From positions 31,786-95,785 of the forward strand of contig VXAZ01002135.1 of assembly GCA_013399875.1 (NCBI GenBank): a stretch of 64,000 nucleotides of DNA, given 5' to 3'. Every line of letters begins with the position of its first letter. Position 1 is the first letter of the stretch. Origin of the DNA: Gymnorhina tibicen. Taxonomy: Eukaryota; Chordata; Aves; Passeriformes; Artamidae. Shown here piece after piece: positions 38,281 through 50,127 of this stretch. Under the pieces are notes generated by a model that saw only the letters and a program-made list of their open reading frames with translations, was not told the DNA's origin and searched no databases. The position numbers were made by a program, and so were the translations under genes.

Positions 38281-40002
38281 AGTGTCCCTTGTGCAGGTCC
38301 CTGATGTATGTACCTCCCAAATAGTCTTACAAATCAAAGCATAGAAAACTGGAAGAATTTCCAGCCCAGCTGTTTACTGGTGACACTGTGATTCAGGAGA
38401 CTGTTGTCTGGAATTTGCATTATGTTTTAGATAGTTTAAAAGATGTAAAATTTGCCCTAGGAAAACTTCATCATGATGCATCTGGAGATATTTTTCTGCT
38501 TCAGCCAACCCAAAAGTTCATGTTTTCTTTTGTGTTGAGTACTTCATCCTGTCTGGAATAGATGAGCAAGCAGAGCAGAAGTAACAAAGCCTCTTTAATC
38601 AGGGAAATTTAATACTCCTCCTACAGTTCATTGAGGTCATCTTGTTTTTCACCTGGTCTTAGTACCACTGTCAGCTCCTTTCCCCAGCTCTCATGCCCTT
38701 CTTCTGCTTAGTTTGAGCAGCTTTTACATTCTGGTGACTTCCTCTGCTCCATAACAATAATAACCACCACAGCAATTTGTGGTTTTAATTTCACAGTTTG
38801 AATAGACTGTTGCTGCTTTGCAGTGTTTCCAGTCTTATTACCACGTGGTAGCCCTGTTTTCACTTCCATTTATTCAGGTATCTTTTCTCTGCTTTTTCAT
38901 TCTCTGATCTTCCCTCCCTCCCTCTCCCCCCTACTTTATCTGTAGATGTATTAATTCATGTCATTTTGTGCAATGGAACATGCAAATCAAAAGCATTTTA
39001 CAGAGGTGCCTCAAAAAAATTCAGTATGAATATGAGTATGAATTGTAATTTAATATATGTTTTATGTATGCACATAGTAAAATAACCTCAATCTGTAATT
39101 ATACATTAACCTGGTAAAATGAAAACTCCAGTGCAATCTTAAATGTAGTGTTACTCTCTTGCATAAGACTATGATATACATGAATCCAGAGAGCTAATAA
39201 TATAGTTGAAGCTGATATTGACAGTTACTAGTATATTAAATTTTCTTAGTTGTGGAAACTGCTGTGTATATTTGACTCTGTCCTTACTTAATCTGATGAA
39301 TGTTCCTCCTAAAACTGGAAGCTGGGTTTGGCATGGTACCAGGTATTCTCTTTTCCCCCTCCACTTGCAATTTTGCTTAAATAGTGTCTCATTTAGATTT
39401 CTAATTTAATTGTACTTTAGCTCATTGTTACAGTATCTGCACTTGACAGATTTGTCACAGTATTTGTCCTATATCTGTCAACTGCCAGATTCCTTTTCTT
39501 TTTCAGGTTCTCCTTCTTTCACTTGTCCCAGAACCTGGTAGTCACCATATTTATATTAACAGAACATAGCCGTTTGAAGTAAGATTTGCCTTGTTCATTG
39601 GCACTGGTCTTAGCTGAGATGAATTTATTTTCAGAGCAGTTTCACAGCAGAAGGCGTATAGATATTTTTCAGAATATCAATCCTTGTACTATTTTACCTC
39701 TTAGTTTAGTTGGAATTTTGTTTAGGCTGTCTTTACAATGGATTTTAAAAAGAGCAAAAATAATAGTAAACACCATGTCCCGGTTGTTTATTACATAATT
39801 ACCAGCAAAGACACCAAGAGTGCCATTCAGACATGTGAAGCACTAAATGACCAGAATTAGACTTACTGTGTAGCAGTGGCTTTTTTCTCCTCTCCTGAAA
39901 CTTGAAATGCTCTGTCAGCTATTTATTATGTCTGTCTGGCTTCTATCTTATTTTTTATCTTATTTTCAGGGCATGATTTTGACCAGTATAAACAATTAGC
40001 TT

Positions 40003-40600
40003 TTATTTCTCTTTGATCTTTTCGTCTCCAGTGCCCTCCACTGGACCTGCTCCAGGAGCTCCTTGTCTGTCTTCTGAGGAGCCCAGAACTGGACACAGCA
40101 CTGCAGGTGAGGCCTCACCAGGGCTGAGCAGAGGGACAGGATCACCTCCCTTGACCTGCTGGCAATGCTTTTCCAAATGCAGCCCAGGATATCGTGGGCC
40201 TTGGTCACCACGAGAGCTTGTTGTCCACCAGAACCCCCAGCTCCTCTCCACAGAGCTCCTTTCCAGCAGGTCACCCCCAGCCTGTGCTGGTGCCTGGGGT
40301 TGCTCCTCCCCAGGTGCAGGATCCTGCATTTGCCTTTGCTGAATTTCAGAAGGTTCCTCTCTGCCCATCTCTCCAGCCTGTCGAGGTCCTTCTGAAGGGC
40401 TGCACGGCCCTCTGGGGTATCGGCCACTCCTCCCAGCTTTGTGTTGGCAGTGACATTGCTGAGGAGGCCTCTGCCCCTTCATCCAAGTCACTGATGGGTA
40501 AGTTAAGCAGGCACAGTACTGAACCTTGGGAGATACCACTAGGAACAGGCCTCCAGCTGGAGCCTGTGCCACTGCTTATGACCCATCTTGCTCTGATCTT
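40003..40600 (-). mobile_element. CR1 LINE fragment (C-terminal ORF2), minus strand
   Basis: On the minus strand this is an internal piece of CR1 from the end of the reverse-transcriptase half of ORF2. A 143-codon frame (39996-40427) keeps the typical CR1 C-terminal blocks: LERWAERNLLKFSKGKC, then HLGRSNPRHQHRLG, then SALVRPHLQCCVQFWAPQ. The start of that frame (MADTPEGRAALQKDLD) is also typical. The 3' UTR and terminal octamer repeats are absent: homology stops abruptly at about 40005 next to unrelated TTTATTTCTCTTTG. The piece is therefore cut at both ends. It is the least decayed CR1 coding stretch in the window. A 189-codon frame overlapping it is a shadow in another frame. Confidence 0.92.
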
Positions 40601-43436
40601 TTGTCAGTTAAATGATGGGCTCTGGAGCAGTGTGGTCTATTGCTCGTGGGAGGTCAGTATGGTTTTTCATTAGTACTCAGCTTCCCCTCAATTATAACAG
40701 AATATTATCTACACAGGCATATTTGCTTGTTTTTTAAAGGATGTTTAAAACACATAGACTAAAAGTAATGTTGCAAAAATTAAACACCACCCTTCCACTA
40801 CCAGTTAAAAGATATTTACTTACAGGAGATCTGACAATATGTGTAACTGAATGTCAACTGTGTACAGATTACTATTGAGAAAAAGGAAAGAAACACCTTC
40901 TTTTAGTGTTATGTTGCAAGACATCCACTAGATAAAAGAGTAAGAACAAAGAATATCAATAGGAAACATCCAATTTCTAATAATTTATGTCATGAGTAGG
41001 TATTACTGGGTTGAAACAACTCCAGCATGAATGGACTGTGGAGGTGAAAAACATGATAAAGACATGAGGACATGATCTATGTGCTTTATTAGTGGTGCAT
41101 ATAAGGGCTAATGCTCTCTTCAGACTACTTTCTTCCATGTCCATAGAGAAATATTCCCAAAAACTCAATAGGAGTCTGTTTTTTAGACTTCTGAGTTTTA
41201 AAATATCTTGTAGTCTCAATGAGTTTTATACAATCTAGTGTTTTGTCTACGTTTCATTGTTTTGTCATTTTTTCTCAGCATATCTGTGGTTCCTAAATGA
41301 ATACCATCAGACAAAATCCTCAGAGGAAAATTAGAAACATAATGGATCAGATCTTAAAATGAGGTAATTTAATACTGCTAGAATAAGCTAGCAATTACAA
41401 CTAATTACAAATTGAGATTTGCCTCTGACTCCTAAATAAGCATAATTCTACTATATCAGTGGTAGTGTAAGAAGTCACCGTGTATCTACAAGTGCTTTTT
41501 TCTCTCTCAAGGGCCAGGACCACCTTAGCAGGACTAACTTGATCAAGAAAAGAGTCTTGACAGGAAAGCTAATTGGATAAGCTCTTCTGTTTTTTAAAAA
41601 TGCACCTGTAAATGGTAGTGCTACATCCCTGACAGATTTTGTAACACTGAACTCTTGCCACCTGTTAATATGTGAGTGTGACTGGCTGCTACTTCCACAC
41701 CCTCCAACATATAAAACCAATATTGTCATCAAATGTAACTCATTTCTTTCTATGAGTGTGTGCTAATACACATCCTTCTTATTCCTTGTCTGATAGGTAA
41801 AGGATAATTTTAAAGTGCAGTTAGCCAAGAAGATATGACAGAAGCCTTAACACTTTCTATTAGATGGGAACTAATTGCAATCACACTAACTGTCTATGTG
41901 TGTCTTAGATTTACAAGATAACCAGCAAGTGTAGTTTTAAGTGTTAGCCTCTTTAGGATCAGAAGCATCATCTCATGAATTCAGTGTGCTGTGCCTCAGA
42001 AGTTAGGAGCCTTTGAAAACATGTACTTCAAATTTAAACAACCAGAAGTTTAATAGAAATGTAAGTAGTATTATTTTTAGCTTTCATTGTCAAGGAATAT
42101 AAGGTTATACATTAAACAAAGTACATTTGGAATACAGGTACTTCTGCAGTCAGAACTTTGGGAGAATTTTATAATCCTCAGAATAAAATTGAGAGAGCTG
42201 ACAGTACAGGTTAGGTGTTAAGAGTCACCTCTTAGTTTATCTTCTAAAGGCACTCGTTTTTCTAGTCAGACCCTAATTTTGTCAGATCCTTAGAGATCTA
42301 TAAGAAGCAACTTCATGACCTTGCTCAGAACAATTTCCCAAGCCAAAGGGACTTCCCTGATAAAAGCAGTTTATTCTGAAGGTTTGTGATTGGCTTGAAT
42401 CAACACTTCAAATTTAAATATGTACCTGATGGAACACAAAATGTACAAGAAGTATTTCTGACTCTAACCTGTAAAATATATGTGGTTATTTTACTGTAGT
42501 ATTATTCAGTTTCAGAAGCCAAATTACCCAGAATATTTTCTGAAAGTGAAAATAAAAGCAGTCTGAATACAGCTAGGTTTGTTTATTTTTATTTGGTGAA
42601 AAAAATTATTTTTAAGAACTAAAATTAAATCTTTTGAGACATTTCTTATTATTAAAATTTAATTATTTGGAAAACATATTTAACCACAGTATCACAGAAT
42701 GCATTCATTATATTTCATCTGTTGTATTTGTTTTTGATTTCTGCTATTGTATTTGAAAAAGTAATAAACAGAGAAAGGATGCTTTAATAAAACTATAAAC
42801 AAATTACAAGCTATATTTTTAAGCTACCTGTTTGTATATATTGAAGAAACTCTAATAAAGCTGAATTGAAGACTGCTCTACAGTGGAAAAGACTTTGTAT
42901 ATCGTGAATACTTAGCAGCAGTTACCAAAAGGAAATGTTCTTTGGCAGGTCAAGTGATTTGATTGGTCACGGTATAATTGTCCTTGTGTCAAAATACATA
43001 CATGTGGTCATTTTTCTGGTGCCCTGTGAAAAGCCATATCATCCTGTTAATGAGAATAGTTAAAACTGAAAACAATGTCTGAAAATACCAGCACTACCTT
43101 TCTGATTTTTACCAGCAAGTTTTCTGAAGATATCCTGCTGTCTATTATAATACATGAACAGCTGACTTCTGAGCATAACCTGTCACTTGAAGCATTTTGC
43201 AGGCTCTCCATCTAAACTACACATCATCCAGGACCTGAGCACCAATCAAAGAGGGAGAAGGATGTGTGAGCAAGCATAATGCCAGTGGAAGGCAGGGGCA
43301 TGAGTGGGGGCTGCCAAAAGACCATTACATGGTCAATGAGCAACAAGCACTAATAGTGAAGACTGAAGTCCCAACTTGGAATGCCCAGTTTGATGCCTAA
43401 TTTCACATTCTGATAGTATGCAGACAGTCCAAAACC
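40601..43436. other. AT-rich non-coding DNA, no gene recognised
   Basis: Only short, unrecognised frames (85 codons or fewer). The stretch 42540-42860 is very AT-rich. No repeat family or RNA gene was recognised. Confidence 0.6.
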
Positions 43437-43442
43437 TGTGTA

Positions 43443-43865
43443 TGTCTCAGTTGAGACAGACACAAAACACACTTTTATTGTAATCCAATGTCGTAAGAAG
43501 GAAATAGTTTATTATAATTCTCTGCTACTATTCTTATACCTCTTCACAGTTACCATGGCTTATTATGATTGGCTGCTTAGCAAACAATGACAGGGCTGTC
43601 TACAAAACAATCACCATTCAAACAGCAATACAATTAGCTATACAAGCAATTAGTTACATATTATGTGCAAGTTCCTTCTTGTACACTCTGGATGTTCCAT
43701 AGCAAGAACATCTTCTTTCATTGATTATCTTCTTGGCTATCACTGTGGCTTTCCTTGTGACTGCAGATTCTCACGGGTAAATCTCATGGGTAAATTCTGC
43801 CTGTCTTCAGGTCTGACTCTGTGAGGCTTTCAGGCCAGCTGTCAGTCTCATCAGATCCCACAACA
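43443..43865 (-). mobile_element. Solo LTR with exact 6-bp target duplication, minus strand
   Basis: This 423-bp element starts TGTCTCAG and ends CCACAACA, so it is TG...CA with short inverted ends. It is bracketed by an exact duplication TGTGTA (43437-43442 and 43866-43871). In minus orientation the promoter-to-poly(A) order is textbook. There is a CCAAT box (attgg on plus, 43568-43572), a TATA-like TATAAG (43538-43533) and AATAAA at 43513-43508. A second AATAAA lies at 43479-43474, before the end. A 6-bp duplication is characteristic of class II avian retroviruses and ERVK-like elements. There is no internal retroviral sequence beside it, so the provirus has collapsed to one LTR. The exact duplication and intact signals suggest a relatively young insertion. 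Confidence 0.88.
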
Positions 43866-43871
43866 TGTGTA

Positions 43872-44745
43872 TATGCATGTATGTAGATTTGTAAAATTCT
43901 CTGTAAGGTCATGTTCATTTTCAGAATTTTGATGCATCTCTGTTCTCCATAACATTGATATATGATTAACTATCAGTCAACCATGCTTAGGAATACAGGT
44001 TATTATAATACTAATCAATATAAATTAATTTTTCTTTTATTAATTATTATGGTTTTGTTTCCCTTAAGGCAAGTCAATATCAGGAAACAGAGGTAATGAA
44101 GGTTTATCTTAGATCTACCTATTTGTCAGAGCATGACAACCAACTTGTGTGTATGTCACTGACATGTATGGAATAAAGTGTACAACCCCGTGACACTGTG
44201 GTTCATAGATAATTGTGATAAATACTGGTGAGTGAGTTAATCTGGAAGAAAAAGGCATTAAACAGTATTTTCTTCAAGAACACATATTTTGGCCCTTCAA
44301 AAAAAAAATCCTATTTCCGATCTCCTTGCTCTTTTTTCATTTTATTGCAGTAGATCTGTCATTTTCTCAGGGGGTTAATAACATAAAGAGGAGTAGTCAT
44401 TTTATGCTTTTCTTATGACCCTAAAAATTAATCCACTTTCAATCCATCAATCAGTGGTCATAATTTTAGGCTGACTGTTCTCATTGTAATGCAAAGAGTC
44501 TCATTTAAATTGATTGATAAACTGAGAAGCTTTGATAAAATACGGTCTGCTTTTATTAATCTTTTGACTTAATGATGAGCTGTCTGTTTTTTTCTCTCTG
44601 TTCACCCACCCTCTCCTTACTTCAGCTATCCTTGATATACACGGCATTGTAATATGACTGTAGCTGAGCATTGGGTTTTCTCAGTTCTGTGGTGTTTTCT
44701 TTCCTGATATGCCTGATAATTTTTATGTACTTTTTTGTGTTGTAT
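43872..44745. other. AT-rich non-coding spacer between two LTRs
   Basis: No retroviral gag, pol or env similarity is seen, so the two flanking LTRs are not ends of one provirus; they also differ in sequence and orientation. The plus strand becomes pyrimidine-rich from about 44580. No gene recognised. Confidence 0.65.
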
Positions 44746-45825
44746 TGTTGGGGTTTGGGAGTTGTTTCTTTTTATTTTTTCTTTTCTTCTTTCTTCTTTT
44801 CCTCTTGAGGAATTTTTCCCCATACTAAGGGATAATTGCCAGATACTTAAGGGGGACAAAAGGTCTGGCCGCAGCAGGGAGGGGACTTCTTAACTGCCCT
44901 GTTACCTGGGCAAAGGCTAGGTTTTTTTTTTTTCCGCCCCAGATCTTCGGCTTTGGGAAGACACAGAGGCAGTCGGTTTTGCGGAGAGGTCGCCCTCACT
45001 ACAGGTTTTCTGCCTTTTGCTACCTTCCTTTTTTTCTGCCGTGAGTGGGGATTTCTGCTGGCCGGAGCCGCCGCTGAGAGGGACCCTTTTCACCATCTGC
45101 TGGGGTGCCTCAGGGGGCCCGGGACCCCGAGCCCCTCTTTCACTGCGCCGCCGGAAGGCAGCTGCCTGCCTCCGCCGTTTTCTTTGTTGCTGCTTTCGGG
45201 CTTTTTCGCTACACTGCAGTGCCGCCAGCACCGCATCCCCTGCCTGCCGAGACCTCCCGGAATTCCCGCTACTGCTTCGGAGTTCGATACATCTCATCTA
45301 CCGTCTGGGATTTTTGTGCGCATCCCTGCTGTTCCAGCTGCCGGTCCCGAGAGAGTCCTGCTGGGGCACCAGGATCGGCCGCCCAGGAGTTTTGTGAGCT
45401 TTTCTCCCATCCCTTCCCGGCTCGTGTCCACTACTGCCGCGTGCTCCCCGAGCTCGCTCCGGAGCACTCCCTGCAGCCGCGGGGGAACCATCGCCCCCGC
45501 CCTGCCCAGCGGGAGCCGCCAGCGGCCCTGCCGGCCGTGAGCGTCACTGCACCGAAAGGACAGGGTCTGACAGCCGGGAAGGGGTCACTGGGTTCTGTTC
45601 TGTTTGCTGTTACTGTCATAGTTGTTGTTGTTTTGTTTGCCTTGATATATATATTTATATGTATATATATATAAGTAAAGAACTGTTATTCCTATTCCTC
45701 ATATCCTGGCCTGAAAGCCCCTTAATTTCAAAATTATAAGAATTTGGAGGGGAGGGAGTTATATTTTCAGTCCAAAGGGGGCTTCTGCCTTCCTCAATAG
45801 ACACCTGTCTTTCAAAACCAAGACA
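44746..45825 (+). mobile_element. Large GC-rich LTR, ERVL-like, plus strand (solo)
   Basis: A stretch of about 1.08 kb reads TGTTGGGG...AAGACA. Its last 150 bases (GTTATTCCTATTCCTCATA, then CCTGAAAGCCCC, then GGAGGG, then ACACCTGTCTTTCAAAACC) resemble the 3' end of songbird ERVL-type LTRs as I remember them. A TA-rich block (45642-45674) precedes AGTAAA at 45674-45679, a variant poly(A) signal. The middle (about 44930-45560) is strikingly GC- and CpG-rich. Flanking pentamers TGTAT and TATAT would be a 5-bp target duplication with one mismatch, the size expected for ERVL. An 8-bp direct repeat TATGTACT (44724-44731 and 45828-45835) makes the exact limits uncertain. Open frames inside (up to 195 codons) are by-products of GC richness. 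A CpG-island promoter is the alternative reading. Confidence 0.65.
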
Positions 45826-48800
45826 TATATGTACTGTCCTTTTTCTACCTCTTGGCTTAGCCATGTAAAAATCTACTTTGGGTGCAGAAATTACTATAGT
45901 GAATGAGATCATTGATTTACCTGCACTGGTGTTATACCAGAGGATTGTGTGAGGAACAACTTTTCCTGCCACATCCTTTGAAATGTGGGGATTGTGCTTT
46001 TTGTGACAAAATAACCTTTCTGCACTTTTAGAGGTTTTTTTCAGTATTTTGGTGTTTCCATAATATATGCAGATGTATAATTATTTATGTTTAACTCTCC
46101 TAAGACTTTGGTCTCAATAACATTTTGAGAGAAGTAAGAAGCTACTGCATCACTGTGTTCAAAATGTAAGCTTTGCTTTTATACTCTTTTTTTTTTAAAT
46201 AGCAGAACTCAAGAGGTGGTAAATATAAACATCTGATTAGCTTCTTTTGACCAAATGTTTAGCTTTATAAGGTTTTGACCTCAGAGAGGCAATAAGAAAT
46301 TTTTGTGTTTCCAGAAATTTCCAGCAAAAAGTGCAGCAAAATATGATGAAAATAAACAATGAAGTGAGAGCTAATGAGAGGTGGCAGGTGATGGTTCTGC
46401 CCACAGTACAAACAGGTTTGAGAGGCAGATGCTGTCTTAAAATTATGTGTTGCATCAATAGTTAAAGAAAATAAAATTTAAGGGGAAAAGAAGAAAATCA
46501 AAATGATCTTTCAGTCATTGTTACAATATTACAAACTGAGGTCTACCATCTACAATAAGAAAAAAATGGGCCTTGTACTCAAATCAAGGGACTTTGTGTC
46601 ACCCTCTGTTAAAAGTTCTTAACTTAAGGACAGAAGAGTGACTTTAGTGCTGTCTTCGATCTTTGTAATATAATGAAGTATTTTTTTCTGGGCATTACAG
46701 TAAAATTTTCAAATTAAAAATATACCCAATGTTTTTTAATGCACTTCCCTGTGAAGCAGCGCATACTGGTCAACTTTGAAGGCAGATTATGAGGATAGAA
46801 GGCCAGCTTTTTTGGCTGGATATGATTATGAGTTTTTGTCACTCTGTTAATTTCAGTGTATCTTTCTTCTAAATAGCTTTTTCCACTGTCCAGTTTTTCT
46901 GTTCTGAAAAATTGTTCATCCTCAATATTGGCATAATTTTTCCAAGGGACAGACTTCTTGAAACTGAATTTTCTAAAATATGTTTTTAGTAGAAATGAAA
47001 AGTTAATGAATTTAAAATGGTGCTCCTAAAAGCCTTGCACTGACTGAAAACAATATAATTTTTTTTATATTTGACTAGGTAACCTTGACCTAAAATTTCC
47101 TTTTGTTTTTGTGGGTTTGATTCTGATTTCAGCTAACTGCCCTTTTAGCCTGCTGCTCTACTCTAGTGAAAGCATGGCAAAATTTCTGAAACTTGTTGTG
47201 GGCTCAGGAGCACAAGTGAGAGTAAAATAATCAGGTGTGGGGAATGTCAGGAAGTTGAACTTATGGGAAATTCTTATCTGACCTTACTTCAAGAGTCAAA
47301 ACAATTGGTAAATTTAAATGATAATTAGAATGATTAGGATTTTTGTGTTGGGAACTGAGAGAAATAAGTACAACTTAGATACATGGGAGAAAATCATAAA
47401 GAGACTGAGAAATAAAAATTCAAGTAAGAGAGATCTAATTTTTTTATTGTCAAATTAAATACTATTATAAGAGGAAAAGATGAAATCTGATAAAAACCAA
47501 ATTATTCAGTAAATGTTTGAGAGACAGTGCAATATCTCTTGCCTAGTTATAGAAAGTACTTGTTTATTTTAAATGTGTGTTTTAGCAAGATTAGAATAAA
47601 ACAGAAACCACAATCAAACTGTCTTAAATACAGAATGTAAACTTCTAATGCTATGCTGAACCCATGATGTTATCATGGTGGCAATGAAGTGAAAGGTAGT
47701 GAAGTTCTAGCCCTCATATGGCAGCAAAGTACAGTGGAGAGGGCAGTTTTGTGTCTTACAGAAAATTCTCTAAAACTCCAACGCAAGAAAGAACATAATC
47801 TTAAATTGTACGTTTACTTGTCTTTCTATTTCAACAATTTATTCTTAAAAGGTTCAAGTGAAGATAGCTTGAATTGCAGTTAATGTTACAGAGATGCCTT
47901 TTGTATATGATTTACTAGTGAAATCAGAATTGATATTCCAATAACGCTCTGTGCTACAAAGTATAAGAAAAAGAATCCTTAGAATTTAATAAGGTAGAAC
48001 TCCATGGAAGGCAGTAAAATGTTCCTTGCTGCTCCTCTACAAATATGTCAGTTGCTCTGATATTTGCAGTGAAGCCCAGTTTAGACAATGCTGTTACCTG
48101 TCAAATGACCCTTGTAAGCCAAAGAACCATTTGCCTTATTAATTCTCTGACTAAAGCTCCTGTTGTGTTCATTTATTTTTACCTCTACCCAAGGTTATAC
48201 TCCATATTTATGGAGCATTTTTGTAATTCAGCAGGACTGGTTTTTAACGGCATGTGCTCATTTGATTGAGCATACTAATATAGGCATTAGTTATTTTCCA
48301 GTGTCTCTGCGTCCTGTCAGGGCAAAGGTTGCTCATGTGATAAGAGAGGTCTTTGGAGGATTCTCCATTCTACAGAGCCATGTTTTATTGTATTCAAGGG
48401 ATTATTCCTGCATTAGGGCAGTAAAGGTGTCCTATTTGCTGACTGAATTTTTTTGCCCTGGAATTGGTTTAAGAGTAGATAAAGAAGGAGTCCAAAGTCT
48501 TTATTTTTGTCTTTCTCCCATTGTATTTTATCACTTGCTGCATTAGGTGCAATTTCAGGAAATGGAGCCATGAAAGTTGAGAGCAAAAGGCTGACAAGCA
48601 AAAAGTGGGAGGGGTCACCGTGTAGTTTGGAACAGTCTCCTCTCTGTGCTGCAGGGATTTTAAAATTAATTAACATTTATTTCAGTATGAAAGTGAAGAA
48701 AAGATTGATAGTAATTCTTCCCAGGGGACAAGAGAAAGGAGAAAGAAATGTCTTTCCTCACATACTTCTCTTTCTCCCTCCAGGAAAATCCAAATGGGAT

Positions 48801-49965
48801 AGAAATGAACACTCTCTTCAACAGCAGTTCAGTTGGTGGGAGTGGAGGATATGTGAAGAAGGATAAGAGATATTGGAGGCTAGAGCTGCAAGAAAGGCAA
48901 AGGAAGAGATAGAAAGATAGGTGTGTGATGCCCATGTTTTAGTGCAAAAAAGTGTGATGGGAGAGAAATTCTAATGGTCACAATGCAGAATTAGTAAGGG
49001 AGAATATAAATAAGGGAAAAATTAACACAATTATTTTGATGAGAAAAAAGAATTATCTGAAATTATTTGGTTTTGCCATATAATGTATAAAACATAAATT
49101 GTATAAATTCAAGGATGATGATACACAATTAACAGCCTCATGTAACTCAAAGCTATGTTTATCTTAAATGTCACATATAACAGTCAAAAGTAAAACACCT
49201 TTCCTGCCGTTGCCAAAATGGGTGCTTCTTAACTGTATCCATAAATGAAAAGTTGCTGACAATTTTCATGTTTACCTACAGACATTATATATATGAGATT
49301 CTCTACATCTTCAGGTTCTTCCTAATAATTAGTCTTGAAGATTTTATCTGATGGTTTTAACTTCCCCATTTTTCTGACTCCCATTACCTCCTAGAAGCGT
49401 AGGTGAATTTAATTTTCTGACTTCCAGTTTGTCTCGTCTAAAGTTCCCAAATACTCATCATTCGGTTTATGATTCTTGTGGTGGAAACAGTGAGTCCTTT
49501 AGTTTTGACCTGACTGTGCTGATTTCCTTATCATTCATGTGCACTAAATCCAAGAAAACATGTTTTAGAAATAGGCATTTGATTTAGTATTTTCAAGCCT
49601 CTGTAAATACTAGTGGCAATTTTTCTACTAGATACACACATAGAAAGGTTAGGAATATAAAAATTCATATATTCATGACTATGAAGAAACTGCTGCTATT
49701 AAGCGTGGGCACTCTAACTATTGTTACATCAAATGCTCAGAAGGGTAAAGCAAATCAGCTAAAGTTGGTACGGACTCTTGTGTCTAGGAACAAGGTATTG
49801 ATAATGTCTGTCCTATTCCTAGTCTTTTTGTTTGCTTCTTAGGGGATCGTTTTAAACTTTGCTTTCACTGAATCAAATAAGTACAAAGGCCAGGATGGCA
49901 CCTTGTAGATGACATTGCCCAGTTCTCTCCTACTCTCTGCTCCCCTCCTCCAATCAAGGAGAATC
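45826..49965. other. AT-rich non-coding DNA, no gene recognised
   Basis: The longest frames are 127 codons at 48163-48546 (+) and 119 codons at 48507-48866 (+). Neither shows a recognisable domain or a composition different from background. There are no clear transposon termini. The end of this stretch runs into the SINE. Confidence 0.55.
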
Positions 49966-50120
49966 AGGTAGCATTGAGAGCTGTGTGCACTTGAGTTACG
50001 CCCAGGTCATGGGTTCAATCCCCATATGGACGTTTCATTTAAGAGCTGGACTTGATGATCCTTCTAGGAGTTCTCTGAGTTAGGTTCCTTCTAACTCAGA
50101 ATATTTTGTGATGTTTCTGT
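49966..50120 (+). mobile_element. tRNA-Ile-derived SINE with CR1-like tail (TguSINE1 type)
   Basis: The 5' part (about 49966-50032) aligns with a tRNA-Ile(AAT)-like body. The T-arm is easily read: GGTCATGGGTTCAATCCCC followed by an acceptor-like ATATGGAC. The B box GGTTCAATCCC lies at 50012-50022. The A-box half is worn and probably truncated. The 3' part from about 50041 (GAGCTGGACTTGATGATCC, then TTCCTTCTAACTCAGAATAT, then TTGTGATGTTTCTGTG) resembles the CR1 3' end. That is how such SINEs are mobilised: by CR1 reverse transcriptase, without target duplications. A tRNA-Ile/CR1 chimera of this kind is known from songbirds as TguSINE1. The copy is diverged and not a functional tRNA. Confidence 0.82.
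50012..50022 (+). promoter_or_regulatory. RNA polymerase III B box of the SINE
   Basis: GGTTCAATCCC fits the B-box consensus GGTTCRANYCC. It belongs to the tRNA-derived head. The matching A box upstream is degraded, so transcription of this copy is doubtful. Confidence 0.8.
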
Positions 50121-50127
50121 GGTGCTT

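Larger units (their letters stand above)
35159..40002. other. AT-rich non-coding DNA, no gene recognised
   Basis: No exon, RNA gene or transposon recognised. Frames are all under 90 codons; those near 36850-37110 read T-rich DNA and give artefactual hydrophobic peptides. Contents listed separately are the 23-bp tandem duplication at 36288-36333 and the T/G-rich tract at 38158-38280. Confidence 0.6.

Noticed and set aside
40003..40673. 189-codon minus frame and 109-159-codon plus frames near 40.0-40.7 kb
   Set aside because: Shadow frames of the CR1 fragment. The frame with CR1 ORF2 similarity is the 143-codon one at 39996-40427.
44917..45674. Several long frames on both strands (up to 195 codons)
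   Set aside because: They overlap each other in many frames in GC-rich DNA where stops are rare, inside a probable LTR. Arg/Pro/Ala-rich products have no recognisable domain.
43443..45825. One provirus spanning both LTRs
   Set aside because: The two LTRs differ in sequence, length, orientation and target-duplication size, and no retroviral coding similarity lies between them.
48163..48935. Cluster of overlapping 87-127-codon frames on both strands
   Set aside because: No similarity recognised, both strands are equally open, and there are no exon boundaries. Not supported as a gene.
49966..50040. A tRNA-Ile gene
   Set aside because: The T-arm is recognisable, but the D-arm half is degraded and the sequence continues into a CR1-like tail, so it is a SINE head and not a tRNA gene.
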